Shown here: piece by piece, positions 1 through 8,584 of the stretch
Position numbering within the stretch: the stretch's first letter is position 1
How the letters are laid out: every line of letters begins with the position of its first letter
From: Collimonas sp. OK307
GTDB lineage: Bacteria > Pseudomonadota > Gammaproteobacteria > Burkholderiales > Burkholderiaceae_D
Direction: 5' to 3'
Assembly: GCF_900113705.1 (NCBI RefSeq)
Contig: NZ_FOQI01000001.1
Coordinates: 1 to 64,000, forward strand
Length of the DNA stretch: 64,000 nt
Notes under the pieces: model-generated
What the model was told of the DNA's origin: nothing
The model's input: only the letters and a program-made list of their open reading frames with translations
Database searches by the model: none
Program-made: the position numbers and the translations under genes

Positions 1-2
1 TC

Positions 3-656
3 GACCCTACCGGCCAGCAATTCATGAGTACGCAGAATCTGGTCAAGGGCCGCAACTGGCCGGGCGCCAATAACGTCATCGAATACCAGACACCAACCTG
101 GGGCGGCTTTAACGCCACGGTGCAAACCAGTCTGGGCGAACAGGCCGGTTCCACCAAAAATGGACGCAGCGACGGCATTTCGCTGGTGTACACCACCGGC
201 GGCCTCGAACTGCGCGCCATCTATGACGTTATCCGCGATGCCAACGGCCGTTATACCGACGTCTACACGGCTTCCAAGGATCTGATTGTGGGCGGCACCT
301 TCACCGTGGACCAGTTGAAAATGTTCGCCGGATACGAGAATGTCTCGGCCCCGGATACCGCGTCGCCCAGCGCTCCGGACAAGATTAATCATTACTGGAT
401 CGGCGCCAACTACGTGCTGACACCGGCATGGACATTGATCGGTGCTGCGTTCCACGCCAAGCTCAATCACGACGCGGGAAGCGCCAGCCTGTTCATGGTC
501 GGCGCCAATTACAACCTGTCGAAACGGACTTTGCTGTATGCGGCGGTTGGCACGATGCGCAACAAGGGTAATGCCGATTTTGGCACCGAGTTCGATAGCC
601 CGTTGCCAGGCCATGCGCAAAACGGCGGTTACGCCGGTATCAGTCACTCGTTCTAA
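3..656 (+). CDS. Outer-membrane porin, C-terminal part (5' end outside window)
   Basis: The frame is already open at the left edge, so only about the last 217 residues of a porin of the usual 350-400 residue size are present. The sequence has alternating short beta-strand patterns, such as the segment around WGGFNATVQTSLG. It ends in a glycine/aromatic strand finishing SHSF, with the terminal Phe recognised by the BAM outer-membrane insertion machinery. This matches the general-diffusion porins of Burkholderiales, which form trimeric channels for small hydrophilic solutes. The true start lies upstream of base 1. The internal ATG at 24 is not expected to be a start. Family assignment is firm; substrate preference cannot be told. 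Confidence 0.88.
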   Translation, partial: DPTGQQFMSTQNLVKGRNWPGANNVIEYQTPTWGGFNATVQTSLGEQAGSTKNGRSDGISLVYTTGGLELRAIYDVIRDANGRYTDVYTASKDLIVGGTFTVDQLKMFAGYENVSAPDTASPSAPDKINHYWIGANYVLTPAWTLIGAAFHAKLNHDAGSASLFMVGANYNLSKRTLLYAAVGTMRNKGNADFGTEFDSPLPGHAQNGGYAGISHSF

Positions 657-679
657 GTTGTAGCAGCAATCAAGGTGGT

Positions 680-703
680 ACGTGCTCTCGCAGGGGAGCA
701 CGT
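680..703. terminator. Hairpin between convergent porin and GFA genes
   Basis: An 8-bp perfect stem (ACGTGCTC / GAGCACGT) with an 8-base loop lies 24 bases after the porin stop and touches the stop codon of the convergent GFA gene. It is followed on the plus strand by CATTT, a weak T tract. It is probably a shared terminator. Confidence 0.5.
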
Positions 704-1191
704 CATTTAAGCAGACCAAGCCGCTGATGCCATTCAAACAGAGATTCGCGCGGAAACTCGGCAAACTGCTTGTCCTTGCGACCGGCCTTGACCTCTACCC
801 ACGGTGCTTTGTCGGCTAATAGCAGATGGGTATGTTCCGGCGGCGTCGGTAGCGGCGTATCGATGGCAGACGCGAAGGGATGGACTAACTCAGGCCACTC
901 CGGATCGTAGAGCCAGAGCGCGCTGCCGCAGCGCCGGCAAAAATGCCTTTGCGCTGTGCTGGTATGGGCGCGTTGTTCGCCTTTCCGTTTGAGTTTGGCG
1001 TGGTAGACGCTGACGTCGTCTTGCCCCAGTACTTTCAAGGTGTCGGCGTCACCGCCAAGATTGATGGCATATCCGCCGCCGCCCTGGGTTTTGCGGCAAA
1101 TCGAACAATAACAGCGCTGGTAAGGATACGGCGAGTCGCTATCCAGACTGAAGCGAACTGCGCCGCAATGGCAGGATCCCTTGAGCTTCAT
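703..1191 (-). CDS. GFA-family zinc protein (glutathione-dependent formaldehyde-activating-like)
   Basis: The 162-residue protein begins MKLKGSCHCGAVRF. The CHCG motif near residues 8-11, the CYCSICRK motif near 28-35 and a third Cys pair (FCRRCG) near 84-89 form the zinc ligand set of the GFA/CENP-V fold. Members bind one or two zinc ions; a few act on S-hydroxymethyl-glutathione, but most have no proven substrate. The start has a good ribosome site (AGGAGAG) upstream of the ATG. It stands alone, convergent with the porin gene and in the same direction as the helicase but downstream of other DNA. Function beyond family is unknown. Confidence 0.85.
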   Translation of the reverse strand: MKLKGSCHCGAVRFSLDSDSPYPYQRCYCSICRKTQGGGGYAINLGGDADTLKVLGQDDVSVYHAKLKRKGEQRAHTSTAQRHFCRRCGSALWLYDPEWPELVHPFASAIDTPLPTPPEHTHLLLADKAPWVEVKAGRKDKQFAEFPRESLFEWHQRLGLLK

Positions 1192-1251
1192 GGTTCTCTC
1201 CTGGTTGCCGCCCGTGAAAAGTAGTGCTTCCTGGTCTTTGCGCAGATAAAA

Positions 1252-1286
1252 AAAATGGCGGCTGGTCTTGCGACCACCGCCATTTT
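1252..1286 (-). terminator. Rho-independent terminator of the DEAD-box helicase gene
   Basis: A strong hairpin (AAAATGGCGG / CCGCCATTTT outer stem plus GGTC / GACC inner stem, four-base loop) lies about 35 bases past the helicase stop. Read on the minus strand it is followed by an eight-base T run, a textbook intrinsic terminator. Confidence 0.85.
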
Positions 1287-1319
1287 ATATCTTCGGTGCT
1301 GTTGTGACAGCGTTGTCAG

Positions 1320-3329
1320 TTACGCAGGCTTAGGCCCCTTGCGATGGGGCTTGGCGGGCCTTGCCTGACCCGCATCGGTACGGCTGGCAAAATCGCTTTT
1401 CCCTTTGAACGGCGGCTTCTTAACGCCATCTTTTTCAAATACTCTTCTGTCGCCACCGGACTTTCCCGGCGCCAGCTTGTCGGTGAATCTTTTGACCGGC
1501 TGATCACCATGCGGCATTGCTTCGTCGGCAGCGCTAATCTTCAACTGCTGCCCGGAGACCCATACTTTTTTCAGATGCTCCATCAAATCCTTTGGCATTC
1601 CAGCTGGTAAATCCAGGGTGCTGTAGTCATCAAAGATTTCAATACGACCGATATGCTTGGCTTCCAATCCCGCTTCATTGGCGATTGCGCCGACAATGTT
1701 GCCAGGTTTGACTCCGTGGCTATGGCCGACTTCAATGCGGAAGTGCGCCATGTCAAAATCGTTATTGTGGCCACGATCTTTTCTAGGAGCAGCCGGACGT
1801 TCGCTGCGATCGCTATGTTCCGAACGTACGGGACGCTCGGATTCATCTGACCGTAGTGCTCGTTCAGTGCGTTCAAAGCGTTCTGACGGCGCCGGTTTTT
1901 CAAAGCGTTCGCCACGTTCAAATCTGCCGCCGCGCACGGGTTTTTCATCTGACCAGGATTTGGCAGGTGCTGATTTACGTGCTTCAAACGGCTCAGGGGC
2001 GCTTTGCTTTTTATCCAGCAATAACGGCTCATTGCCGCGTGCCATTTTGGCTAGCGCAGCGGCAATTTCTACTGCCGGTATATTTTGTTCGCGTTCGAAA
2101 TCTTCAATGATGGAAGCGTATTCTTCCAGTGCACCTAAAGCCAAAGTAGCGCTGATCTGTTCCTTGAATCTGGCAATGCGGACGTCATTGACGGCTTGTA
2201 CAGTCGGCAAAGTCAATGGCGAGACGGGTTGGCGGGTTGCGCGCTCAATCGCTTTCAGCAGATTTCTTTCACGTGGCGTGATGAACAGAATCGCCTCGCC
2301 GCTGCGGCCGGCGCGGCCGGTACGGCCGATACGGTGGGTATAGCTTTCCGGATCGTGCGGCACGTCGTAATTGATGACGTGACTGATGCGTTCAACGTCC
2401 AGGCCGCGAGCGGCAACGTCGGTGGCGACCAGGATATCGATCTTGCCGTCTTTCAGTTGCTGAATGGTGCGTTCGCGTTGCTGTTGGTTGATGTCGCCGT
2501 TGATCGCCGCAGCGGAAAATCCGCGTGCCTGCAATTTGCTCGCCAATTCTTCCGTACCCATTTTGGTACGTGAAAAAACGATCATGCCGTCGAAAGTTTC
2601 GGCTTCCAGAATGCGCGTCAAGGCATCCAGCTTGTGCATGCCGCTGACCAGCCAGTAACGCTGACGAATATTATCGGCCGTGCCGGTTTTGGCGGCGACG
2701 GTGATTTCTGCCGGATCACGCAAATACGTTTTGGCGATGCGCTTGATTACCGATGGCATGGTGGCCGAGAACAGCGTGGTCTGGCGGGTTGCCGGGGTTT
2801 CTTTCAAAATCCGTTCGACATCGTCGATGAAACCCATACGCAGCATTTCGTCGGCTTCATCCAACACCAATGTCTTTAATTTGGACAGGTCCAGCGAACC
2901 TTTATCCAAGTGATCAATCACGCGCCCCGGGGTTCCTACCACCACATGCACGCCACGGCGTAATGCGCTCAGTTGCGGACCGTAGCTTTGTCCACCGTAA
3001 ATCGGCAATACATGAAAACCGGGAATATGGGTGGCGTAACGCTGGAAGGCTTCCGCGACTTGAATGGCCAGTTCGCGGGTTGGCGCCAATACCAGCGCCT
3101 GCGGTGTGGTTTGCTTGAGATCGATACGCGACAGGATCGGCAGCGCAAAAGCGGCAGTCTTGCCGGTGCCGGTTTGCGCTTGTCCCAATACGTCGCGATT
3201 GCTGAGCAAGATCGGGATAGTCGCCGCTTGTATCGGGGACGGTGATTCATAGCCGACTTCCTTGAGCACGCGGATCAATGGCTCGCTCAGGTTTAGGTCG
3301 GTAAATAGGGGAACTGGTTTTTCAGACAT
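1320..3329 (-). CDS. deaD: DEAD-box ATP-dependent RNA helicase (DeaD/CsdA type)
   Basis: This is a cytoplasmic RNA-unwinding ATPase used in ribosome assembly and cold-dependent RNA remodelling. The 669-residue product carries the Q motif near residue 10, Walker A AQTGTGKT, PTRELA, GTPGR, the DEAD box, SAT, and the C-lobe HRIGRTGRAGR motif. After the helicase core comes an Arg/Ser/Glu-rich linker and a DbpA-like RNA-binding domain (FRIEVG to LKIS). It ends in a basic tail. The ATG at 3329, giving MSEKPVPLF just before the Q motif, is preferred over an in-frame ATG at 3419. The upstream 30 residues look unlike the family and would have no purpose. It is monocistronic with its own terminator. 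Confidence 0.93.
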   Translation of the reverse strand: MSEKPVPLFTDLNLSEPLIRVLKEVGYESPSPIQAATIPILLSNRDVLGQAQTGTGKTAAFALPILSRIDLKQTTPQALVLAPTRELAIQVAEAFQRYATHIPGFHVLPIYGGQSYGPQLSALRRGVHVVVGTPGRVIDHLDKGSLDLSKLKTLVLDEADEMLRMGFIDDVERILKETPATRQTTLFSATMPSVIKRIAKTYLRDPAEITVAAKTGTADNIRQRYWLVSGMHKLDALTRILEAETFDGMIVFSRTKMGTEELASKLQARGFSAAAINGDINQQQRERTIQQLKDGKIDILVATDVAARGLDVERISHVINYDVPHDPESYTHRIGRTGRAGRSGEAILFITPRERNLLKAIERATRQPVSPLTLPTVQAVNDVRIARFKEQISATLALGALEEYASIIEDFEREQNIPAVEIAAALAKMARGNEPLLLDKKQSAPEPFEARKSAPAKSWSDEKPVRGGRFERGERFEKPAPSERFERTERALRSDESERPVRSEHSDRSERPAAPRKDRGHNNDFDMAHFRIEVGHSHGVKPGNIVGAIANEAGLEAKHIGRIEIFDDYSTLDLPAGMPKDLMEHLKKVWVSGQQLKISAADEAMPHGDQPVKRFTDKLAPGKSGGDRRVFEKDGVKKPPFKGKSDFASRTDAGQARPAKPHRKGPKPA

Positions 3330-3511
3330 GACATCACTCGCTGGTTTGTGCTTGTTGGGTCGAATCGCACTACGCGAAACAATGACAGGACCTACGCAAA
3401 ACAGAGCCCGGAAGCTCATTTTTTGCGTAAATCTTTAAATGAGATGCGTAGTTTACTCTGTTGTGATGCAGAACGAGACGAATTGATGGATATTGCACAG
3501 CAGCGAGCGTG

Positions 3512-3556
3512 AAAGCATGTTGAATACACCAGTATTCCAGTGCGGCAACATGCTTT
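3512..3556. terminator. Long hairpin downstream of the ene-reductase gene
   Basis: An 11-bp perfect stem (AAAGCATGTTG / CAACATGCTTT) encloses an inner stem GAATAC / GTATTC. It lies 10 bases past the stop of the minus-strand ene-reductase gene. The T run is on the plus-strand side only, so it is a candidate terminator or transcript-end stabiliser. Confidence 0.45.
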
Positions 3557-3565
3557 TTGGTAACC

Positions 3566-4639
3566 TCAGGCAGCCTGGGTTTCACGCAGGGTCGGGTAAT
3601 CGGTGTAGCCCTGCGCCGTACCGCCGAAGAAAGCGTTGCGATTAGCATCGTTCATCGGCGCATTGTGCTTCAGGCGCTCGACGAAATCCGGGTTAGCAAG
3701 GACCATCTGGCCGTAGGCTTCCAGATCGGCCAGCCCCGAAGCCACGTCGGCCCCGATCTTATCGCGCGGGGAGCCCGGGCGGTTCAGGATCAATGTGCCG
3801 CTCCAAAGCTTGCGAATGTCTGTCAGCAGCGCTTCGTTACCCTGGTGCGCGATATGCAGGTAAGCCAGTCCCAGCTTATCAAGTTCGGCAACCAGGAAGC
3901 GGTACAGGTTCGGCCCTTCGGCGCCTTCGTCGATGCCCCACATCGTCGTGCCGGGCGACAGGCGGATGGCGGTCCTGTCCGCGCCGATTTCCTCGGCAAT
4001 TGCGGTGGCGACCTCGATGGCAAAGCGAGCGCGGTTCTCGATCGAACCACTGTATTCGTCGGTGCGCGTATTGGCGCTCGGAGCCAGGAATTGCTGGATC
4101 AGGTAGGCGTTCGCACCATGGATTTCGACGCCATCGGCACCGGCCTCGATGGCGCGCCGTGCCGCGAAGCGGAAGCCGGCCACCGCCTGGCGCACCTCAT
4201 CGGTTGTCAGTGCGCGCGGTACGGGAATGTCCTGCATGCCCTTAGCCGTGAACATCCCCGTGCCTGGCGCGATGGCCGAAGGTGCGAGGGCCTGGCGGTG
4301 ATGCGGCGTATTGTCAGGGTGGGACATGCGCCCGGCGTGCATCAGCTGGATGAAGATGTGCCCCCCCTTGGCATGTACCGCATCAGCGACCTTCTTCCAG
4401 CCGGCGACATGGGCGTAGGTGTAAATGCCCGGCGTGGCCATATAGCCTTGTCCGTCATCCGAGGGCTGGGTGCCTTCCGTGATAATCAGGCCAGCGCTGG
4501 CGCGCTGGCTGTAATACTCGGCGGCCAGTTCTCCCGGCGTGCCGTCGAACTGGGCGCGGCTGCGGGTCATCGGCGCCATGGCCAGGCGGTTTTGCAGGGT
4601 GTTACGTCCAAGTTGGACGGGGGCGAATAGTTTGCTCAT
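3566..4639 (-). CDS. nemA: Old Yellow Enzyme family ene-reductase (NemA-like)
   Basis: This 357-residue FMN-dependent NAD(P)H oxidoreductase of TIM-barrel fold reduces activated C=C bonds (enones, maleimides) and nitro-esters in the cytoplasm. The sequence has the N-terminal LFAPVQLGRNTLQNRLAMAPMTRSRA flavin region (MAPMTR). It has the substrate-binding HGAN (His-x-x-Asn) motif near residue 180 followed by Tyr, and TDEYSGS in the barrel. The start ATG at 4639 has an AAGGA site. It is divergent from a LysR gene, the usual arrangement for an electrophile-inducible OYE. The exact physiological substrate is not evident. Confidence 0.92.
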   Translation of the reverse strand: MSKLFAPVQLGRNTLQNRLAMAPMTRSRAQFDGTPGELAAEYYSQRASAGLIITEGTQPSDDGQGYMATPGIYTYAHVAGWKKVADAVHAKGGHIFIQLMHAGRMSHPDNTPHHRQALAPSAIAPGTGMFTAKGMQDIPVPRALTTDEVRQAVAGFRFAARRAIEAGADGVEIHGANAYLIQQFLAPSANTRTDEYSGSIENRARFAIEVATAIAEEIGADRTAIRLSPGTTMWGIDEGAEGPNLYRFLVAELDKLGLAYLHIAHQGNEALLTDIRKLWSGTLILNRPGSPRDKIGADVASGLADLEAYGQMVLANPDFVERLKHNAPMNDANRNAFFGGTAQGYTDYPTLRETQAA

Positions 4640-4734
4640 GATGGAGTCCTTGAATATGGTGGATGGAAGAAAAGGGCTGATTTCGCTTTTTGCGGAGCCT
4701 TGCCCTGGATGTCTGTCCGAGCCACCAATACCTC

Positions 4735-4817
4735 GGAAGCAGCCACAATCTCGATGGGGAAATTATGGACTGCTTCCCAGTTGGGATAAATATGCTAATC
4801 TGGATAACATTGATCCA
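4735..4817. promoter_or_regulatory. Divergent control region with two inverted repeats
   Basis: Between the ene-reductase and LysR genes lies GGAAGCAG (4735-4742) with its perfect inverse CTGCTTCC (4770-4777). A second inverted repeat, TGGAT-N7-ATCCA (4801-4817), lies just upstream of the LysR GTG start. Either could be the LysR operator; the second is placed for autoregulation. Confidence 0.4.
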
Positions 4818-4834
4818 TTAATGAGGCAATAGAT

Positions 4835-5707
4835 GTGGAACTATTGAACGACATGGCCTTGTTCGTGGAGGTCGTCAAAGCCAAGGGCTTCCGCAGCGCC
4901 GGTGAGGTGATCGGGATGCCGAACTCGACGTTATCGCGGCGGATCAGCGCGTTGGAGAAGGCGATCGGGCTGCGCCTGCTGCATCGCACGACACGCAAGA
5001 TTGAACTGACCGAAGCCGGCCAGATTTACTTCGAGCGATGCAAGCGCATCGTCGATGAAGCCCGGCTGGCGCACGAGCAGCTTGACGAAATGCTCGCACA
5101 GCCCGGCGGCGTGCTGCGCGCCTCATTTCCGGTGGATTTTGCGGTGACCTACCTGGCCCCTCTGATCGCAGAGTTTGCCGGCCTCTACCCAGGCATCACC
5201 TTCGATTTCGACCTGACCGCGCGACGGGTCGACCTGGTCAGCGAGCCTTTCGATGTGGCGATCCGCATCGGAGAGCCCGAGAACTCGCAACTGATCGCGC
5301 GCACGCTGGGTTCGTTCACGCCTTATCTCTACGCTTCACCCGGCTACCTTGAACGAGCGGGCGAACCGGGCAAGCCTGCCGATCTGGAGCGGCACCAGTG
5401 CCTGGGCATCCTGAAAGCGGGGTCGTGGACATTGCATGACGGAAAGCAAAGCGACACAGTGCAGGTGGGTGGGCGCTTCACGCTCAACAACGTCGGCATG
5501 ATCCGCCGCCTGGCAACGCTCGACATGGGCATCGTCCTGATGCAAGAGGAAGTCGTCGCCGATGAACTGGCCAGCGGCAAGCTGCGTCGCATCATGCCCG
5601 AATGGTACGGTACGCCGACACCTGTCTATGCCATCACCGAAACCCGTCTGCTGCCGGCAAAGACACAGCGATTCATCGAGTTTCTGCGCGAGCGTCTGGG
5701 GCGGTGA
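4835..5707 (+). CDS. LysR-family transcriptional regulator, divergent from the ene-reductase
   Basis: The 290-residue protein has an N-terminal winged helix-turn-helix (residues about 3-62, with SAGEVIGMPNSTLSRRISALE) and a C-terminal periplasmic-binding-like effector domain. It belongs to the LysR subgroup (DsdC/AaeR/PA0477-like) that often sits opposite oxidoreductase genes. The reading begins at GTG 4835 (MELLNDMALF); an ATG six codons later is the alternative. It most likely controls the adjacent gene in response to a reactive enone or quinone (inference from position). Confidence 0.88.
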   Translation: MELLNDMALFVEVVKAKGFRSAGEVIGMPNSTLSRRISALEKAIGLRLLHRTTRKIELTEAGQIYFERCKRIVDEARLAHEQLDEMLAQPGGVLRASFPVDFAVTYLAPLIAEFAGLYPGITFDFDLTARRVDLVSEPFDVAIRIGEPENSQLIARTLGSFTPYLYASPGYLERAGEPGKPADLERHQCLGILKAGSWTLHDGKQSDTVQVGGRFTLNNVGMIRRLATLDMGIVLMQEEVVADELASGKLRRIMPEWYGTPTPVYAITETRLLPAKTQRFIEFLRERLGR

Positions 5708-6095
5708 CGCCGGCTGGTGGCGCCTGGCATTTAAATGAAGGGGGCGACGCAGCTACACCCTTCATTCATCTGATTTAACTCAACCTTGATCCAGGTCGGC
5801 GAAACAACATCGTTCACGTCAACAATGATCGGCCCCTGTCAGTCGACCAGAATGACGCAGCCGATCTGGGTGACCAGGTCCCCACTGCAACTTAAACTTG
5901 AACATTGACAGCTCAGCCGTGCAGGTGTATCCATAAAAAATTTAGGCGATTTTCCTTGTTGCCTGGGCCCCGGGTTGGCCTTTTTTTGGCTCATGCGCCA
6001 AACGCCATCTTGCATGGCAAGTTAATTGCCGAAAGAACTTATTCTGCGCGCCTCGGCAACGCGTAGTCTCCCCCCAGCCGACTAGGAGACTCATC
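5708..6095. other. Intergenic stretch without a recognised gene
   Basis: No convincing coding frame was seen. It holds a 9-bp inverted repeat AATGAAGGG / CCCTTCATT at 5734-5766, possibly the end of the LysR transcript. A G/C-rich stretch followed by seven T residues lies near 5965-5990 and may also terminate. The last 15 bases carry an AGGAG ribosome site for the GYD gene. Confidence 0.4.
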
Positions 6096-6416
6096 ATGGC
6101 AACTTACATCGTTCTCTCGAATTTCACATACCAGGGGATCCGCACCGTGAAAGACACCACTAAGCGAGCTGCTGCTGTCCGCGAAATGGCAAAGAAGTGC
6201 GGCATTGAAATGAAAGACATTTACTGGACGCTGGGGAGCCACGATTTAGTGGTGACCTTCGATGCTCCCGACGACGCGACCTTCACCGCATTTGGCTTGT
6301 CCCTCGGTGCGGCAGGTAATGTCCGAGGCTGTGTAAAAACGCAAAATCATTTCTCAGGTGAGTGCGTCCGCCTTCGATCCAATTTAAAAATGGAGCTGCA
6401 CGAAGCGCGACGATAA
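6096..6416 (+). pseudogene. GYD-domain protein gene truncated by insertion of an IS element
   Basis: The first 76 residues (MATYIVLSNFTYQGI to GAAGNVR) match the GYD family, small about 95-residue proteins of unknown function with an alpha/beta ferredoxin-like fold. At GNVR the frame runs into the left inverted repeat of the IS element. The rest of the frame (CVKTQNHF to EARR) is therefore IS-derived sequence with no GYD character. The expected ending (threonine/leucine/arginine-rich, LRAFT-like) is absent here and was not found on the other side of the element. A ribosome site (AGGAG) precedes the ATG. The product, if made, lacks the last strand and helix. Confidence 0.75.
6321..6342 (+). 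repeat. Left terminal inverted repeat of the IS1182-type element
   Basis: 22 bases pairing with 7998-8019, differing at two positions (T/A at the second base, A/G in the A tract). It is fused in frame to the end of the GYD coding sequence. Confidence 0.8.
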
Positions 6417-6493
6417 TAAAAAAGATGCTTAACAGCTGCGACAAGCTAGGTCAGTTGACAGGAACAGCATCTCGTAGAGATGCAAAAAGGCCC

Positions 6494-7930
6494 TCAGGCC
6501 TTCATCGCTGCAATCAACCGATGAGTGCCTAGCATTGCGATGATCCGCTTCAGATTGTAAGCCAGTACGTGCAAACTCATTTCAGTGCTCACCCGTGGGA
6601 GTGACTTGGTCAGGAAGTGCGTTGCACCCATCCATGCCTTGAGTGTGCCAAACGGGTGCTCGACGGTTTGTCGGCGTAGGCGGGCAGGATTGGGCCAGGC
6701 ATTTAAACGCTGCTGCATTCGCTCGAGTACGTCTTCGTGCTCCCAACGGGCTATACGCCGGTTGGTACCGGTAGTACATTGCGCCTTGATCGGGCATGCC
6801 GGGCAGGCAGACGACCAATATTTATGCAAACGTAACCCGTGTTCTATTGTGGTGAAACGCCAGATAGCTCGTTGTCCTGCCGGACACCGGTACTCGTCGC
6901 TTTGCGCCAGATAAATGAAATCCGTTTTATCGAACAGACCTTGTGCCCGGTTGCCCGAAGTCAGAGGTTTCGGTACCAGTGGTGTCACGCCAAGCTTCTC
7001 GCATGCGAGAATTTCCGTTCCGCTGAAATAGCCGCGGTCTGCGACCACAGTCAAATCTTGTTTTCCGATTGCGTTTTGTGCTTGTGCCGCCATCGATGCC
7101 AGCTGCGTTCTGTCATGCCCGACATTGGTCACCTCATGCGACACGATCAGATGATTTCTGGTATCGACCGCAGTCTGGACGTTGTAGCCCACCATGCCTG
7201 TGCCACGGCCACTCGTGGCCATGGATCGGGCATCCGGATCGGTCAGAGATATTTGCTTATCCGGTGTCTGCTGTAGCTGCTTGTTGATCTTGTTGAATCC
7301 TTCGATCTGCTTCTTGATGGAAGCGATTTTTTCTTTCAGATGTGAGACTCGGGCCTCGGGCACCAATTCCGGCTGGCGGTCCGCACGATCAAGCTCCTCG
7401 AGGTAACGTGCAATGTTGGCTTCGAGTTGTTCGATTCGTGCCTGAAGCTTCCTGTCGGTGAAGTTCTTGTCGCGATTGTTGACCGCCTTGAACTTACTGC
7501 CATCGATGGCGATATCGGTATTGGTAAACAGATCGAGATTGCGGCACATCAGAACAAATTGACGACAGACCTGGTTGATCGCTGGCCCGTTGTTCTTGCG
7601 GAAGTCGGCAATGGTCTTGAAGTCCGGCGCCAGGCGACTCGTCAACCACATGACCTCGATGTTACGTTGTGCTTCGCGTTCGAGGCGCCGGCTTGACTGA
7701 ACACGGTTGAGATAACCGTAGATATAAATCTTCAGCAGCACGCTGGGATGATAAGACGGCCGTCCGGTCCGCGCTGGCTTCGCGCCGTCAAAGCCAAGCG
7801 AACCAAGATCAAGCGAGTCGACAAAGACATCGATGACTCGGACCGGGTTATCTTCACTGACGTAATCTTCAAGCTGCTCTGGTAGCAGGATGCTCTGCGT
7901 GCGATCCGTTCCCTGGACAAAGCGTTTCAT
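6494..7930 (-). CDS. IS1182-family transposase
   Basis: The 478-residue DDE transposase has an N-terminal DUF772-type helical domain (LEDYVSEDNPVRVIDVFVDSL to RFVLMCRNLDLF) and a DDE catalytic domain. The likely catalytic acids are Asp in AIDGSKFKAV, Asp in VVADRGYFSG and Glu in TVEHPFGTLK. A Cys-rich patch (YRCPAGQ, CPACPIKAQC) sits before the last catalytic segment, as is usual in this family. ATG 7930 with an upstream GGGG site is preferred to an in-frame TTG at 7945. The frame is full length with no interruptions, so the element may still be active. Confidence 0.93.
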   Translation of the reverse strand: MKRFVQGTDRTQSILLPEQLEDYVSEDNPVRVIDVFVDSLDLGSLGFDGAKPARTGRPSYHPSVLLKIYIYGYLNRVQSSRRLEREAQRNIEVMWLTSRLAPDFKTIADFRKNNGPAINQVCRQFVLMCRNLDLFTNTDIAIDGSKFKAVNNRDKNFTDRKLQARIEQLEANIARYLEELDRADRQPELVPEARVSHLKEKIASIKKQIEGFNKINKQLQQTPDKQISLTDPDARSMATSGRGTGMVGYNVQTAVDTRNHLIVSHEVTNVGHDRTQLASMAAQAQNAIGKQDLTVVADRGYFSGTEILACEKLGVTPLVPKPLTSGNRAQGLFDKTDFIYLAQSDEYRCPAGQRAIWRFTTIEHGLRLHKYWSSACPACPIKAQCTTGTNRRIARWEHEDVLERMQQRLNAWPNPARLRRQTVEHPFGTLKAWMGATHFLTKSLPRVSTEMSLHVLAYNLKRIIAMLGTHRLIAAMKA

Positions 7931-7997
7931 CGAAACCCCGGTCAAATATGCAATATCGATTTGACGCTCGTATCGAAAAATAGTTTACTAACTGGAT

Positions 7998-8019
7998 GCG
8001 TTTTCACACAGCCTCGGTC
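7998..8019 (-). repeat. Right terminal inverted repeat of the IS1182-type element
   Basis: This is the inverse of 6321-6342. The DNA immediately right of it does not resume the GYD gene but enters a fragment of a Mor-type gene. Confidence 0.8.
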
Positions 8020-8057
8020 GATTCCGGTCTGTCATAAACGGGCAACCGTGGACTTGA

Positions 8058-8237
8058 TCTGACACTGGCTGTCAAATCAAATTTGCGCTAGTACAATTCA
8101 TCTATGCTGAATTTGCCGGCACCAACTATGACACGCTGGCCCGTAAATTCCAGATGACTGAGCGCGGCATGCGCAAGTTGATAGAGCGGGTTCACGAGCG
8201 CGAACTGAACAAGCAGCAAAATCGACTTTTCGATTGA
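8058..8237 (+). pseudogene. C-terminal remnant of a Mor/Mu middle-promoter activator-like protein
   Basis: A short open frame without a plausible start encodes IYAEFAGTNYDTLARKFQMT followed by ERGMRKLIERVHERELNKQQ and a final NRLFD. This reads like the C-terminal helix-turn-helix of the Mor transcription activator family of Mu-like phages (fragment with N-Y-x-x-LA-x-K-F/Y then a recognition helix and a basic tail ending in LF). The N-terminal dimerisation part is missing and a stop precedes the frame at 8055. It suggests the neighbourhood once held a Mu-type prophage or a related element. Confidence 0.5.
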
Positions 8238-8584
8238 TTTGTTGAGCCAATTTTATCCAAGCTCCTTTCTGTAACCTTTTTACAGATTCTCATCTCTATA
8301 TCCCAATATTTCCCGGCTAGTTTCGGTAATTTCTCATTTTTTCCTCTCATGTGTCTCAATCCCCCTCAAGGATTTGATGGCATCACGCAATTGCTCTGGA
8401 TGGTGAATTGCGTGTTTTAATGGGAGATTGTCGCGCTAAATTTAGTGCGGGCAATAAATACTCCAAACCAAAGAGCGCTTGAAGCTCGTACGTATTTCGA
8501 GATCAGCCAGAAAATACATTTCCAACTCCGTGCAGCGCACGGGGTTGAAAACGACTTTCTGTGTGTCGACGATGCAGGTAGATT
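8238..8584. other. Intergenic AT-rich stretch between the Mor remnant and the SymE-like gene
   Basis: No gene was seen. Base composition is lower in G+C than the flanking core genes. It contains a terminator-like hairpin at 8384-8418 and a short GC palindrome CCGTGC-AGC-GCACGG at 8528-8542 downstream of the SymE-like gene. Confidence 0.4.
8384..8418 (+). terminator. Terminator-like hairpin downstream of the Mor remnant
   Basis: A perfect 9-bp stem CACGCAATT / AATTGCGTG with a 13-base loop is followed directly by TTTT on the plus strand. Confidence 0.5.

Larger units (their letters stand above)
6321..8019 (-). mobile_element. IS1182-family insertion sequence, about 1.7 kb, apparently intact
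   Basis: Terminal inverted repeats can be read directly: GTCCGAGGCTGTGTAAAAAC with two further bases GC at 6321-6342, and its inverse at 7998-8019 (20 of 22 positions agree). The exact ends are uncertain by a few bases, because the outermost GNCC may belong to the target. A single complete transposase gene lies inside on the minus strand. No obvious direct target repeat flanks the element. Confidence 0.85.

Noticed and set aside
3557-4630. A 357-codon open frame opposite the ene-reductase gene
   Set aside because: It mirrors the real gene almost end to end, lacks family character and codon bias, and has no ribosome site.
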